The notes under the pieces are model-generated. The model saw nothing but the letters and a program-made list of their open reading frames with translations. It was not told the origin of the DNA and searched no databases. The translations under genes and the position numbers were made by a program. Shown piece by piece: positions 38,971-48,354 of a stretch of 64,000 bases of DNA. The stretch is from Virgibacillus indicus (GTDB taxonomy: Bacteria; Bacillota; Bacilli; Bacillales; Amphibacillaceae): the NCBI RefSeq assembly GCF_002266285.1, contig NZ_NPMS01000010.1, positions 62,001 through 126,000 of the forward strand, given 5' to 3'. The first letter of the stretch is position 1; the number at the start of each line of letters is the position of its first letter.

Positions 38971-39010
38971 TCACAATAAAGCTGTATATGATAAAAGATG
39001 TAATATCCAT
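38927..39010 (-). pseudogene. N-terminal fragment of a LysE/RhtB-family exporter
   Basis: Behind AAAGGAG an ATG at 39010 opens a 29-codon frame, MDITSFIIYSFIVTFTPGST then NIVILSTVM and stop. The FTPGPTN-like motif with a leading hydrophobic helix is the hallmark of LysE/RhtB exporters. After about 28 codons the sequence switches to the AraC fragment in another frame. Only the 5' end of the gene survives. Confidence 0.65.
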
Positions 39011-39307
39011 GATGAAAACTCCTTTCAACGTTCTCATATAAATATACATCTATAAACTTAATGGGATATAGTACATTATTGCAAGATTATAAAAAACAAT
39101 CTATAAAATCAACTACAAAAAGTAGTCTATTAATCCATTCCATTTCATTTTTTTAATCTCACTATATCCATGATCTCAATCTCCTACGTAATAGTTGACC
39201 TGAAAGAGCTCATCTGGCTTGTACAGAATATTCCGCTATTGTAACTAAGTCCCTCCCCAGAATTGGGGAGAAAAAAATTGAAGAAAAAGAGGAAATGTAG
39301 CAAGTGT

Positions 39308-39454
39308 GTAATGACAATAAAGTTATTTAATTCTGAAGCCGAAAATACACATTACACCGTCTTAAATGAGGGCGGTGTAAAAATAAAGATGTTTAATTTT
39401 TAATGCAATTGCTGAATAACACTTCATAAATGTAACAATAAAGTTGTTTAAATT
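39308..39454. repeat. Three spaced direct repeats GTAA-n-AATAAAGTTGTTTAA
   Basis: Copies at 39308-39332, 39377-39401 and 39432-39454 share AATAAAG followed by a TTTAA block. An 8-bp inverted repeat lies between the first and second. No encoded protein accompanies them; they could be ends of a lost element or binding sites. Confidence 0.55.
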
Positions 39455-39740
39455 GATATTTCTTCCACAATCGCAATTCTTGAATAGTCATTCTATGCTA
39501 ATATCCGGTATTTCCGAAGAATTTAAAAATAGAATTATCATTGGTTCTTATTATATTCATATGGCTTTTCTGTCCATTCAAACAAAAGGCGGAATAGCGA
39601 AACGAAAAAACTAATGCCTATATTATCTATCTAACGAATTTCCGAATCGAATAACCATTGCCAAATTGTTAGTACTACAAAAATAGCAAGCCATATTTTA
39701 CGCTCTTTTTAAGTATACTAACTCCCCTAAAAAGAATCTA

Positions 39741-39776
39741 GAAAACGTCTCCCGATCATCTGAGAGACGTTTTCTT
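39741..39776 (-). terminator. Terminator of bceAB
   Basis: GAAAACGTCTC pairs with GAGACGTTTTC around a 12-nt loop, with T-rich sequence after it on the minus strand, 4 bp beyond the bceB stop. Confidence 0.82.
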
Positions 39777-39779
39777 TTT

Positions 39780-41705
39780 TTACTGATTCACAATTTTATT
39801 GTACGTTTTAACTGTCAACACATAATAGCCTAAATAGATAATAACAAAGGCTGCCATGGCTGTTAAGATTGGAACAATAATATTGGCACCTATTAGATCT
39901 GATATAAAATTAGTCGTAAAGTTTAAGATTATACTACCGTGTAAGATACCTACTGTTAAAGGCAACCCAAACACAAAAAATGTCTGCTTATTAATTGAAT
40001 TACGAATATCCTTTTTACTGACACCAATCTTACGCAAAATCTCATAATTACCTTTGGCTTCATTAGCTTCTGTAAGCTGTTTAAAATAAATAATACTTCC
40101 AGTTGCTGCTAAGAAAACAAGCCCCAGGAATCCAAGAATGAACAGCATCAATGCGTTCCCTTCTTTTCCTTCCTTGTATTCGATATAGAACGATGATGAT
40201 GTTTGAAAATCTCCTCCTATAAGTTTTGCTAACTTTTTAGATGTCGCTTCTGTCGTTTTCTCGCCTTCCACTTCATAAGCCTTATAGGTTATGGCTTCCT
40301 TTTGCTTATCAAGTTCTACAAACGTGTCATCGCTAACCACGACATAGAAATCCGGAAAATCGAAAGGTAAAACATTACCTTCAACCATATTGACAAACGT
40401 TAAGTTTCGGTTGTCCTGAGGCATATTCAACGTCATTTCTTTTCCTTTAAATTTTGACTCTGTATATTCCGTAAACCTTGGTTGGATTACTACAGCTTGA
40501 TTTTCAGATAGTGTCACCGTTTGTTCCCTATCTAAAGCTTTTGACACCTGATTAAATGTAGCTGCAGAGATTACTTTAGTTGGATTCAATTCATAATCTA
40601 ATTGAAACAAAAGCTCTCCCTTGGCTTCAATAACAGGAATTTCAAGCTGTGCTTTTATCGGATGATTTTTATCATCTTCTATAATACTTTTTACTTTGGT
40701 ATCAAAAACCTGCCCTTTTGACAAATGAGCATAACTAAATGGAATAACTTCTTTAGCATTCTTTTCATTGCCATAATATCCGCTATATGTTGCACCGAAG
40801 AAGCTGATTGTTGCAGCACTCAATAATGCAATCACGGTGAATGTACGCGCATTTCCTCTGATCCGATGGAGCAACTGGGATGTCTCAATTAACCGGGTTC
40901 CTTTGTAGTAACGTGACTTATTTCGTTTAAATAGCTTTAATAAATAAACAGTTACAGAACGGAAAAATAAATGCGTTCCAATTATTAGACCAATTAAGGC
41001 AACTCCGTAATTTTTTATTAAATAATCAAAATTAAATTCAGCAGGAAACGGCCTTAATATGAGCCAGTAACTACCTGCAAGTAGAACAACCGCCAGTACA
41101 GTTGAAACAAGTGAGGCTTTTGGTTCCTGTTCTCCTTGTTTCGCCGCATGAAATAGTTCAATTAATTTAAAACGGTAAATCAATCGATAGCCTTGAATGG
41201 ATGTAAATAAAATGATTACCATAAATACAATGACCGTTTGGATAATTGCTTGGATAGATATGCCGAAATCTATTTCAGCAGTCGAACCCATTAGATTGAC
41301 CAATATCATAGAAAACAGTTTGGATAGTAATGTTCCAAGCAGGACCCCGATTACTAATGCAATCAATCCCATAATTAAGTTTTCATAAAACAGCATTTTT
41401 CCAATTGTCTTCTTTGGTAAACCAAGCATGGAATACAATCCGACTTCTTTCTTCCTTTGTCTTGTAAAGAATGAATTTGAATATAGTATAAAGACAGCTA
41501 CAAATAGAATTAATATCACAGCTGACACCATAAACATGAAGCTCATTGTATCAGACAGTTCCATGCTTTCTTGAATTTTTTCACTATACTGCAACGAAAC
41601 GAACGTATAATAAATAACGATGCTGAAAACCAGTGAAACAAAATAAACCAAGTAATTACTGAAATTCCCTTTAATGTTTTTACTCGCTAAACTAAATAAT
41701 GTCAT
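39780..41705 (-). CDS. bceB: BceB-type ABC transporter permease (peptide antibiotic resistance)
   Basis: A 641-aa permease with ten transmembrane segments and the large extracellular domain (about 310-510) between helices 7 and 8 that defines BceB-type permeases, which sense and detoxify bacitracin-like peptides bound to undecaprenyl lipids. FtsX-like blocks are near 20-200 and 530-630. ATG 41705 has GGTGGGG just upstream and overlaps the end of the ATPase gene by 14 bp; length then matches B. subtilis BceB (646). Confidence 0.9.
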   Translation of the reverse strand: MTLFSLASKNIKGNFSNYLVYFVSLVFSIVIYYTFVSLQYSEKIQESMELSDTMSFMFMVSAVILILFVAVFILYSNSFFTRQRKKEVGLYSMLGLPKKTIGKMLFYENLIMGLIALVIGVLLGTLLSKLFSMILVNLMGSTAEIDFGISIQAIIQTVIVFMVIILFTSIQGYRLIYRFKLIELFHAAKQGEQEPKASLVSTVLAVVLLAGSYWLILRPFPAEFNFDYLIKNYGVALIGLIIGTHLFFRSVTVYLLKLFKRNKSRYYKGTRLIETSQLLHRIRGNARTFTVIALLSAATISFFGATYSGYYGNEKNAKEVIPFSYAHLSKGQVFDTKVKSIIEDDKNHPIKAQLEIPVIEAKGELLFQLDYELNPTKVISAATFNQVSKALDREQTVTLSENQAVVIQPRFTEYTESKFKGKEMTLNMPQDNRNLTFVNMVEGNVLPFDFPDFYVVVSDDTFVELDKQKEAITYKAYEVEGEKTTEATSKKLAKLIGGDFQTSSSFYIEYKEGKEGNALMLFILGFLGLVFLAATGSIIYFKQLTEANEAKGNYEILRKIGVSKKDIRNSINKQTFFVFGLPLTVGILHGSIILNFTTNFISDLIGANIIVPILTAMAAFVIIYLGYYVLTVKTYNKIVNQ

Positions 41706-42459
41706 TTGCCCCACCCCCGAGCGCAGACAGTACATCTAATACTTTATTGAAGTATTCTTTGCGGGATTCCTTTCCTTTTACCAGTTCCGTGAAAAGTTTG
41801 CCGTCTTTTATAAATAAGATACGCTGGCAATAGCTCGCTGCATATGCATCATGTGTTACCAATAAAATGGTCGCCTGATCTTCTTCGCTTAGCCCCTTCA
41901 AGCTTTCCAACAAGTCTGTTGCTGACTTGGAATCTAACGCACCTGTAGGCTCATCCGCTAGTATAAGACTAGGTTTCGAAACGATTGCACGAGCAGCCGC
42001 TGTTCGTTGTTTTTGTCCACCAGATATCTGGTAAGGATTTTTTTCTAAAATGGAATCAATCCCAAATTTATTAGCCACAGCGTTTACTCTTCTTTCCAAT
42101 TCTTTTGTATTCATTTTTGATAAAGCGAGTGGCAGGATTATATTTTCTTTTACCGTTAGGGTATCTAGTAGGTTATAATCCTGAAAAATGAACCCCAGTT
42201 TATCTCTCCTGAATGCTGACAATTGTTCCTCATTCATGTTGATGATACTTGTACCATCAATCGAAATATCACCAGATGTCGCTTCATCTATCGTTGCCAA
42301 TATATTTAAAAGTGTGGATTTTCCAGCACCTGAAGGACCCATAATCCCAACAAATTCACCTTGTTTTACGGTTAAGTCGATCTCATCCAGTGCGGCAAAC
42401 ACATTTCCTTTTGCTCCATATACTTTCTTAACTCGTTTTGCATCTACTATCGTTTTCAT
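41692..42459 (-). CDS. bceA: BceA-type ABC transporter ATPase
   Basis: A 255-aa ATPase with Walker [13 protein letters not shown] near 42, signature [15 protein letters not shown] near 148 and Walker [13 protein letters not shown]. Forms the BceAB complex with the overlapping permease. The start follows ATGGAGG. Expression is expected to depend on the adjacent response regulator via the box at 42555-42568. Confidence 0.92.
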   Translation of the reverse strand: MKTIVDAKRVKKVYGAKGNVFAALDEIDLTVKQGEFVGIMGPSGAGKSTLLNILATIDEATSGDISIDGTSIINMNEEQLSAFRRDKLGFIFQDYNLLDTLTVKENIILPLALSKMNTKELERRVNAVANKFGIDSILEKNPYQISGGQKQRTAAARAIVSKPSLILADEPTGALDSKSATDLLESLKGLSEEDQATILLVTHDAYAASYCQRILFIKDGKLFTELVKGKESRKEYFNKVLDVLSALGGGANDII

Positions 42460-42554
42460 TTATTTTATTCCTCCATTTGAGAGCTTAATTTCTTTCTTAA
42501 TTTCATTCTACAATAAGTAATCATTATCTAATCTTACGGTTACTAGTTCTAAAC

Positions 42555-42568
42555 TTACATTTTTGTCA
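42555..42568 (-). promoter_or_regulatory. BceR binding box upstream of bceA
   Basis: On the minus strand TGACAAAAATGTAA matches the BceR-type consensus TnACA-N4-TGTAA at every defined position. It lies about 95 bp before the bceA start, with a GATAAT -10-like hexamer about 30 bp downstream of it. Confidence 0.8.
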
Positions 42569-42655
42569 CCACGATGCAAAATTTGTTTATTTCGATTAGT
42601 ATTAGATAAAGGATGATTCACATGCTAATGAAATGAACGGTCGGGAGTGAAACAA

Positions 42656-43327
42656 ATGAAAATTATGATCGTAGAAGATGAACCAACGATTAGAGATATG
42701 CTTGGAGAAACAATTGAAAAATGGGGATTGGAAGTAGTTAAATTAGAAGCATTTGATATGGTTCTGCAGGAATTTTTAAATGAAAAGCCCGAACTTCTAT
42801 TATTAGATATTAACCTTCCTTCATTTGACGGATTTTACTGGTGCAACAAAATTAGAGAGGTCTCAAAAGCACCTATTATATTTATTTCATCCCGTAACAC
42901 ACCTATGGATATGATTATGGCAATGAATATGGGCGGGGATGATTTTATTCAAAAGCCGTTTGATACAGATGTATTAATGGCCAAAGTCAACGCTCTCCTG
43001 CGCAGGTCCTATTCGTATACGGATACACAGTCAAATGTGCTCGAGCATGATGGAATTGTTTTGGATTTAAAGGACTGGGATGTACGTTGCGCTGATAAAA
43101 AAGCAGAACTAACAAAAACGGAATTCATCATTTTAAAACTCCTGATCCAAAATAAAGGTAAGATCGTCAGTCGAAATAAGATCATGCGAACGCTTTGGAA
43201 AGATGAAAACTTTGTTGATGATAATACATTAACGGTAAATGTTAATCGATTACGTAAAAAACTAACTGTACTTGGCAAAGAAAACTTCATTACCACTAAA
43301 AAAGGCGAAGGGTATGTCATTCAATGA
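42656..43327 (+). CDS. bceR: BceR-type OmpR-family response regulator
   Basis: A 223-aa regulator. The receiver domain has the acidic pocket VEDEP at the N-terminus, the phospho-acceptor Asp in LLLLDINLPSF near 50 and the lysine in QKPFD near 101. A winged helix of the OmpR class follows (about 130-220). The start is ATG 42656, since GGGAGTGA is spaced for it. It overlaps the kinase gene by 4 bp and is divergent from bceAB. Confidence 0.92.
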   Translation: MKIMIVEDEPTIRDMLGETIEKWGLEVVKLEAFDMVLQEFLNEKPELLLLDINLPSFDGFYWCNKIREVSKAPIIFISSRNTPMDMIMAMNMGGDDFIQKPFDTDVLMAKVNALLRRSYSYTDTQSNVLEHDGIVLDLKDWDVRCADKKAELTKTEFIILKLLIQNKGKIVSRNKIMRTLWKDENFVDDNTLTVNVNRLRKKLTVLGKENFITTKKGEGYVIQ

Positions 43328-44349
43328 GTTTTTTAGAATACGTAAAAGATAAACGTTATTTCATCCTATTTTACCTAATTATCATGTCTTTCGTATCGCT
43401 GATTATGTTCGTCGGTTTTAATCAAGTAAACCCATTTAACAAAATCGTGTACACCAATATTATCAGCTTCGTCATTGCAAGCATGTACATTACCATTGGC
43501 TATTTCTATCGGAGGAAGTTTTACCAGGAAATGAAGGATCTCATTGAAAGTAGTCAGGAAGAAACAATGGCTATGATGCCTGATGCCCAAAATAACGAGC
43601 AGAAGCTAATCTTTAACCTTTTGAAAAAAACACATAAGGAGCACGCCAAACAGTTAGAAACTTTATACGATCAAAAACGCGATCAACAGGAGTTTATTAT
43701 GTCATGGATCCACGAAGTAAAAATTCCAATAGCGGCAAGCCGTCTACTAATGGAAAACAGCGAAGATAAAACAAAAGATTTTCTAATTGATAAATTTGAA
43801 GATGAGCTCCATAAGATTGATGATTACGTCGAACAGGCACTTTACTACTCTCGTATTGATTCATTCTCGAAAGACTATTTCATATCTGAGATTAACACTA
43901 ACCAACTTATCAAAAACAGTGTAAAAAAATACGCCAAACTGTTTATTAACAAAGGGATTCATTTTGAAATGGGTGACACAGAACAGCTTGTCCAAAGTGA
44001 TAAAAAGTGGTTTGGGTTCGTTATTGATCAACTTTTTGCAAATGCTTTAAAATACACAGATACGGGTGGTACAGTCACTGTTTTATTTGAAGAAGATCGC
44101 GCGGAAAAGCGACTTCTAATTCAAGATAATGGTATTGGTATCGCATCTGAAGATATAAATCGCGTATTTGAAAAAGGCTTTACCGGCGCTACTGGAAGAA
44201 ACCACGCTAAATCGACTGGGATGGGGCTATATCTCGCTAAACAATTGGCGAATAAATTAGGACACAAAATTACAATTGAATCGGAAGTGAACGAATATAC
44301 AAAGCTTACGATTCACTTTCCTAAAATCCGAAATTACTATCAGCTTTAA
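43324..44349 (+). CDS. bceS: BceS-type intramembrane-sensing histidine kinase
   Basis: A 341-aa kinase with two transmembrane helices (about 12-32 and 38-58) separated by a very short extracellular turn, so it has no sensor domain and relies on the BceAB transporter for stimulus, as known for this class. The phospho-acceptor His is in SWIHEVKIP near 127; the ATPase domain has N box DQLFANALKYTD, G1 DNGIGI and G2 GMGLYLAKQL. Confidence 0.92.
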   Translation: MSFLEYVKDKRYFILFYLIIMSFVSLIMFVGFNQVNPFNKIVYTNIISFVIASMYITIGYFYRRKFYQEMKDLIESSQEETMAMMPDAQNNEQKLIFNLLKKTHKEHAKQLETLYDQKRDQQEFIMSWIHEVKIPIAASRLLMENSEDKTKDFLIDKFEDELHKIDDYVEQALYYSRIDSFSKDYFISEINTNQLIKNSVKKYAKLFINKGIHFEMGDTEQLVQSDKKWFGFVIDQLFANALKYTDTGGTVTVLFEEDRAEKRLLIQDNGIGIASEDINRVFEKGFTGATGRNHAKSTGMGLYLAKQLANKLGHKITIESEVNEYTKLTIHFPKIRNYYQL

Positions 44350-44675
44350 TAATTTCATGCCTGTGTGGGGGTTAGACTCATTGCTCTACCCAACAAATAA
44401 TGGAATAAAACTTTATTTTATTTTTCCATGAAAAGCCCCTTTGGACAATAAGGAATCCAAAGGGGTAAAAGCAGTGGCACTTTTTATAAATGGTTCGACT
44501 TTATATCAAAGCCACAATAACGACACCATCCCGAAAGTCAATTATTTGTTTTTAACTTTCAATTTTACATAACACAATTTATTTTGCTATCACATCACAA
44601 ACAATGCTGTAGTTTAATAGTCCCTGTCTGTATATGGCTATTGACACATACACAACAAAGGTTACCTGTCAAAAA
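44350..44675. other. Convergent intergenic region bceS/glmS
   Basis: 326 bp. The only clear structure is a stem CCCCTTTGGA (44436-44445) / TCCAAAGGGG (44456-44465), with CTTTT following on the minus strand; it may terminate glmS weakly, 210 bp after its stop. No gene seen. Confidence 0.45.
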
Positions 44676-46478
44676 TCATTCAACCGTCACACTTTTTGCC
44701 AGATTCCTAGGCTTATCAATATCACATCCACGATGAAGCGCCGCATAATATGCCAATAATTGAAGTGGAACAACACTTACAAGTGGTGTCAGCAATTCAT
44801 GAACATGTGGTAGAACAAATGCATCTGTATCCTGTTCCATACCTTTCATGCTGATGATCATTGCATTTGCCCCGCGTGCTATAACTTCCTGGACATTACC
44901 TCTGATTGCATAGTTAACATCAGCTTGTGTTGCCAACGCAATAACTGGTGTTCCTTCTTCAATTAACGCAATAGTTCCATGCTTCAATTCCCCTCCGGCA
45001 AACCCTTCTGCCTGGATATAGGAAATCTCTTTTAATTTCAGTGCACCTTCCATACATACATGATAGTCTGCACTCCGGCCAATAAAGAATGCATTACGTG
45101 CTGCCTGCAAATAATTTGTAACCAGCTCTTCCATTGCTTCTTTTTGATCTGTTAGAATTTCCATAGCATTTGCGACAATCGCCAGCTCCTGCATTGGATC
45201 AAAGTCTAACTTTAGACCTTTTGCCTGGGCAGTGTCGACTGCTAAAATTACTAACACTGCAATTTGTGCCGTGTATGCTTTGGTTGATGCTACAGCAATT
45301 TCTGGTCCTGCATATAGATTTAATGTGTAATCTGCTTCACGAGAAAGGGTGGATCCTGGCACATTTGTAATTGTCAGTGCCGGATATCCCATTTCTTTTA
45401 TTTTCACTAAAACCGAACGGCTATCAGCGGTTTCACCACTTTGTGAAATGAACACAAATAGCGGTTTTTCTGATAACAATGGCATATTATATGAAAATTC
45501 ACTTGCAACATGGACTTCAGCTGCTATGTTAGCAAGTTTTTCAATGAACTCTTTTCCAACCAATCCTGCATGATAACTAGTTCCACATGCGATGATATAA
45601 ATACGGTCAGCTGCTTTCATTGCTTCACGAATATCATTATCAAGCTTAAGTTCATTATTTTCATTCTGATATTCCTTGATGATTTTACGCGTAACAAATG
45701 GCTGCTCATCAATTTCCTTAAGCATGAAGTGTGGGTACGTTCCTTTTTCAATATCACTTGCATCAATTTTTGCAGTGTATGGTTTACGATCAACTACTGT
45801 TCCATCAAGCCTCTGTACTTCAACAAAGCTGCGGTTTACAATAACAATTTCCTGATCGTAAATTTCTAGGTATTGATCAGTTACTTTTAATGTTGCCATC
45901 GCATCACTTGCAACAACATTGAATCCTTCACCTAAGCCTACCAATAACGGACTTTTATTCTTAGCTACATATAGATTATCCTGATCTTCTGAGTCAATCA
46001 TGGCAATTGCATAAGAACCTTTTAAAAGACTTATTACCTGACGAAATGCCTCAGCAGTATTCTCGTATTTGCCATAAAGCTTATCAATCAGATGAACAAT
46101 TACTTCAGTATCTGTTTCGCTGACAAATGCTGTATCACTTAAATGTTCTTTTTTCAAATCCTGATAATTTTCAATAACTCCATTATGAACAAGTGTAAAT
46201 CTTCCAGACGCGCTTTGGTGCGGGTGTGCATTTTCTTCACTTGGCACCCCATGTGTAGCCCAGCGAGTATGGCCGATTCCCATCGTTGCATAAATGGTAT
46301 TATTCACATATCCTCTCAGTGCAGCAATGCGTCCTTTAACTTTGAAAAGGTTTAATCCATTATCATTTAACATCGCTATTCCAGCTGAGTCGTAGCCTCT
46401 ATATTCTAATTTTTCCAGTCCATTTAATAAAACTTCTTTTGTATCGTTTTGTCCGATATAGCCAACAATTCCGCACAT
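44676..46478 (-). CDS. glmS: GlmS, glutamine-fructose-6-phosphate aminotransferase
   Basis: Makes glucosamine-6-phosphate from fructose-6-phosphate and glutamine, the first step toward UDP-GlcNAc. The N-terminal glutaminase begins MCGIVGYIG, with Cys2 as nucleophile after Met removal. Two SIS domains follow (about 285-420 and 455-590), with [12 protein letters not shown] and SQSGETADS. The C-terminus ends [13 protein letters not shown] as usual. 600 aa, same as B. subtilis. It is controlled by the ribozyme in its leader and starts after AAGGAGG. Confidence 0.97.
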   Translation of the reverse strand: MCGIVGYIGQNDTKEVLLNGLEKLEYRGYDSAGIAMLNDNGLNLFKVKGRIAALRGYVNNTIYATMGIGHTRWATHGVPSEENAHPHQSASGRFTLVHNGVIENYQDLKKEHLSDTAFVSETDTEVIVHLIDKLYGKYENTAEAFRQVISLLKGSYAIAMIDSEDQDNLYVAKNKSPLLVGLGEGFNVVASDAMATLKVTDQYLEIYDQEIVIVNRSFVEVQRLDGTVVDRKPYTAKIDASDIEKGTYPHFMLKEIDEQPFVTRKIIKEYQNENNELKLDNDIREAMKAADRIYIIACGTSYHAGLVGKEFIEKLANIAAEVHVASEFSYNMPLLSEKPLFVFISQSGETADSRSVLVKIKEMGYPALTITNVPGSTLSREADYTLNLYAGPEIAVASTKAYTAQIAVLVILAVDTAQAKGLKLDFDPMQELAIVANAMEILTDQKEAMEELVTNYLQAARNAFFIGRSADYHVCMEGALKLKEISYIQAEGFAGGELKHGTIALIEEGTPVIALATQADVNYAIRGNVQEVIARGANAMIISMKGMEQDTDAFVLPHVHELLTPLVSVVPLQLLAYYAALHRGCDIDKPRNLAKSVTVE

Positions 46479-46560
46479 ATCGTTGTTCCTCCTTAATATA
46501 AGGGGCAGACAAACGAACCATGTTTAATACAGGGGCGCTTACTGCCCCTTTCTCGTGATT

Positions 46561-46728
46561 GTTTTATGGCATCTCTCTTTATTCCATTGTTCAACAAGTC
46601 ACCTCATTGTTTTCGGAATAAAGCATATCGATTGAGATGTACAATCGGGAGGCACCCGCCGAATTACTCGATAAACCTCCACCTCGTCTACTATTTTCTT
46701 TTCCGATCAGAAAATAGTTCTGGCGCTT
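46561..46728 (-). ncRNA. glmS self-cleaving ribozyme/riboswitch
   Basis: On the minus strand the leader carries the glmS ribozyme hallmarks: the cleavage segment AGCGCCAGAACT (46727-46716), then GACGAGGTGGAGGTTTATCG, then CGGCGGGTGCCTCCCG and a P3-P4 region ending near AGAGATGCCAT. The arrangement closely follows the B. subtilis ribozyme. GlcN6P binding is known to trigger cleavage and loss of glmS mRNA. Exact 3' boundary is approximate. Confidence 0.92.
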
Positions 46729-46809
46729 TTTATTGCTCGCTTTCTCTTCTAAGCTCCTTTCTATTTTTGAATAAAGCTAGCCCCTTTCTTTCTAAAAAGG
46801 GTACAGTAC

Positions 46810-46839
46810 ATTTTAACCGACAACTAATTCTCAGGTCAA
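46810..46839 (-). promoter_or_regulatory. Sigma-A promoter of glmS
   Basis: On the minus strand -35 TTGACC (46839-46834), 18-bp spacer, -10 TAAAAT (46815-46810). It lies about 80 bp upstream of the ribozyme cleavage site. Confidence 0.65.
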
Positions 46840-46929
46840 TACTTTTTTTGGTAACTGTTGTTTAGTTTATGCGTGAGTGTTGGATTGGTGAATGTTACAG
46901 GAGAATTATTTTCTTCAAAATGAACAAAT

Positions 46930-46972
46930 GGGACAAGGGGGTGGGACAAGGGGGCAGGAAACTTGTCCCTCT
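46930..46972. repeat. REP-like GGGACAAGGGGG repeat
   Basis: GGGACAAGGGGG occurs twice in tandem and is followed by the inverted CTTGTCCCT. This resembles the GGGGACAGG/CCTGTCCCC motifs at 1770-2030. It lies between glmS and the M23 peptidase remnant. Confidence 0.5.
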
Positions 46973-47025
46973 GTTTATAAATAAATAATCCTTCACACTC
47001 TTGGACTTGCTCTTGGGTAATATTG

Positions 47026-47376
47026 TTAAAAACCAGTAACCGCATCCCCTCGAACAGGTTCTGCTCCATGCTCCAGCTTTATCCTGATTGAAGAAGCTTC
47101 TTTCCAATCAGGCCCATCTGCTACATGGAAATGAATATGCGGTTCACTTGAGTTTCCGGAGTTTCCAGCCAGACCTAATACATCACCGGCACTGACTTCA
47201 TCTCCTTCGCTCACTTCTAAGCTTCCTTTTTAAAATGAGCAATAATACTGTATTCGCTATTTTCATGTTCGATAATCACATGATTTCCAAGTGGCTGTTC
47301 TTCATTTGTATCAACAGAAGGCGTATTATCAGAAATATCATTTTCAGTGGATACGACTACTCCATCTTCTGGGTGA
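47026..47376 (-). pseudogene. Truncated, frameshifted M23 (LytM) peptidase
   Basis: The minus strand reads HPEDGVVVS, then GNHVIIEHENSEYSIIAHFK, then after a break SEGDEVSAGDVLGLAGNSGN and PHIHFHV, the C-terminal half of an M23 zinc peptidase with its HxH motif. Near 47220 one base is missing from a G-run (AAAAAGGAAGC where three G would restore the frame), so a stop follows at once. The N-terminal part of the gene is absent, the homology starting just after the terminator at 47384-47407. Not functional. Confidence 0.85.
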
Positions 47377-47383
47377 TAAATAA

Positions 47384-47407
47384 AAGGGATACGCAATTGT
47401 ATCCCTT
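47384..47407 (-). terminator. Terminator of the Gln-rich small gene
   Basis: AAGGGATAC and GTATCCCTT form a stem around GCAATT; the minus strand continues TTATTTAT. It lies 5 bp after the stop. Confidence 0.7.
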
Positions 47408-47411
47408 GAAG

Positions 47412-47687
47412 TTATAGCACATCATTATTATTTTGCTGTGCTTCCTGTACTTGCTGCCGCAAATCATGCAGCTGCTCGTAAGCCTGCTGAAATTGTGCGT
47501 TTTCCGTTGCTTCCGTTCCCGCTTGACTTTGGGCATTTTGCAATTCTGCTTCTGCCTGCTGCAGCTGCTGTTCCGCTTGTTCCAGTAAACCTGGATCTGA
47601 ACCTTGTGCCTGCATGACCGCCTCACCTGCTGCATTTATTTGCTGGCTTGCCTGCTGCAATATCTGATGCAAATTCTGTTCTGCCAT
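47412..47687 (-). CDS. Small Gln/Ala-rich coiled-coil protein
   Basis: A 91-aa soluble protein, about one quarter Gln, with heptad-like spacing of Leu and Ala from residue 5 to 85, so probably one long helical hairpin. I do not recognise a named family; similar small coiled-coil proteins of unknown function are common in Bacillaceae. Start ATG is preceded by GGAGGTACTACA, and a terminator follows, which supports a real gene. Confidence 0.7.
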   Translation of the reverse strand: MAEQNLHQILQQASQQINAAGEAVMQAQGSDPGLLEQAEQQLQQAEAELQNAQSQAGTEATENAQFQQAYEQLHDLRQQVQEAQQNNNDVL

Positions 47688-47785
47688 TGTAGTACCTCCA
47701 TTAGCAATAGTATCGTTCTATTTTTGCCCTGAAGGTTTTGTATTATGCACATGCCACGGCTTTTTAAGCTGCTGCCTTAAACCTT

Positions 47786-48352
47786 TTAAAACCCGTAAGC
47801 TTCTTCTTTAGCTTCGCGAATCTTCATATACGTTTCCGTTAACACAACAGTATCCTCAACTAAACGTTCAAGCCTGAACATCACATCATCATTGATTATT
47901 TCTTTTCGATAAAAATCTTTCTCCTCGATAAAAACATATGTCTGTACAATTTGCGATTTCATATAAGCTAAGATAGGTTTTAATTGCTGTTCCGGAATTA
48001 AATAATGCTTTGCAGACCCAGCTGTTACAAGTATGCTGGAAACCTTGCCCTCCAATGCATTTTGGGGAAGCAAATCAAAGACATTTTTCAATGTTGCCGG
48101 AATGGAAGCCTGAAAAATAGGTGTACCGAAAATGATGGCATCGGCATCCATTAATGTTTGTGCAACATACCCTGTATCCCCTGCATATTCCAGATAATTT
48201 CTTCCATCACTAAATTGGATATCGTATTCAGCCAGATCCAATAATGTAACCTCAGCTTCTGGATATTTTTCATGTAAAACCTTTATCGTACTGTCCATGG
48301 CAGTTCTTGTTTTTGTACCCACATTAGAACCGGATAATGCGACAATCTTCAT
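47786..48352 (-). CDS. NAD(P)H-dependent FMN reductase
   Basis: A 188-aa flavodoxin-fold reductase (SsuE/chromate-reductase family). The flavin phosphate loop is the N-terminal LSGSNVGTKTRTA, and GTPIFQASIPATLKNVFDLL near 80 is the family motif. It starts 2 bp after the stop of the flavin-dependent monooxygenase gene, so it very likely supplies reduced FMN to that enzyme as in SsuED-type pairs. Confidence 0.88.
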   Translation of the reverse strand: MKIVALSGSNVGTKTRTAMDSTIKVLHEKYPEAEVTLLDLAEYDIQFSDGRNYLEYAGDTGYVAQTLMDADAIIFGTPIFQASIPATLKNVFDLLPQNALEGKVSSILVTAGSAKHYLIPEQQLKPILAYMKSQIVQTYVFIEEKDFYRKEIINDDVMFRLERLVEDTVVLTETYMKIREAKEEAYGF

Positions 48353-48354
48353 CT

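Larger units (their letters stand above)
39011..39779. other. Large gene-poor decay zone
   Basis: About 770 bp without an intact gene. It holds three AATAAAGTTGTTTAA-like repeats (39308-39454), an inverted repeat TTACACCG/CGGTGTAA at 39352-39380, a symmetric CTCCCCAGAATTGGGGAG at 39253-39270, a stop-interrupted hydrophobic frame (39538-39708) and the bceB terminator. Confidence 0.6.

Noticed and set aside
39253..39270. CTCCCCAGAATTGGGGAG as a terminator
   Set aside because: A-run follows on the plus strand and no T-run follows on the minus strand; no gene ends next to it.
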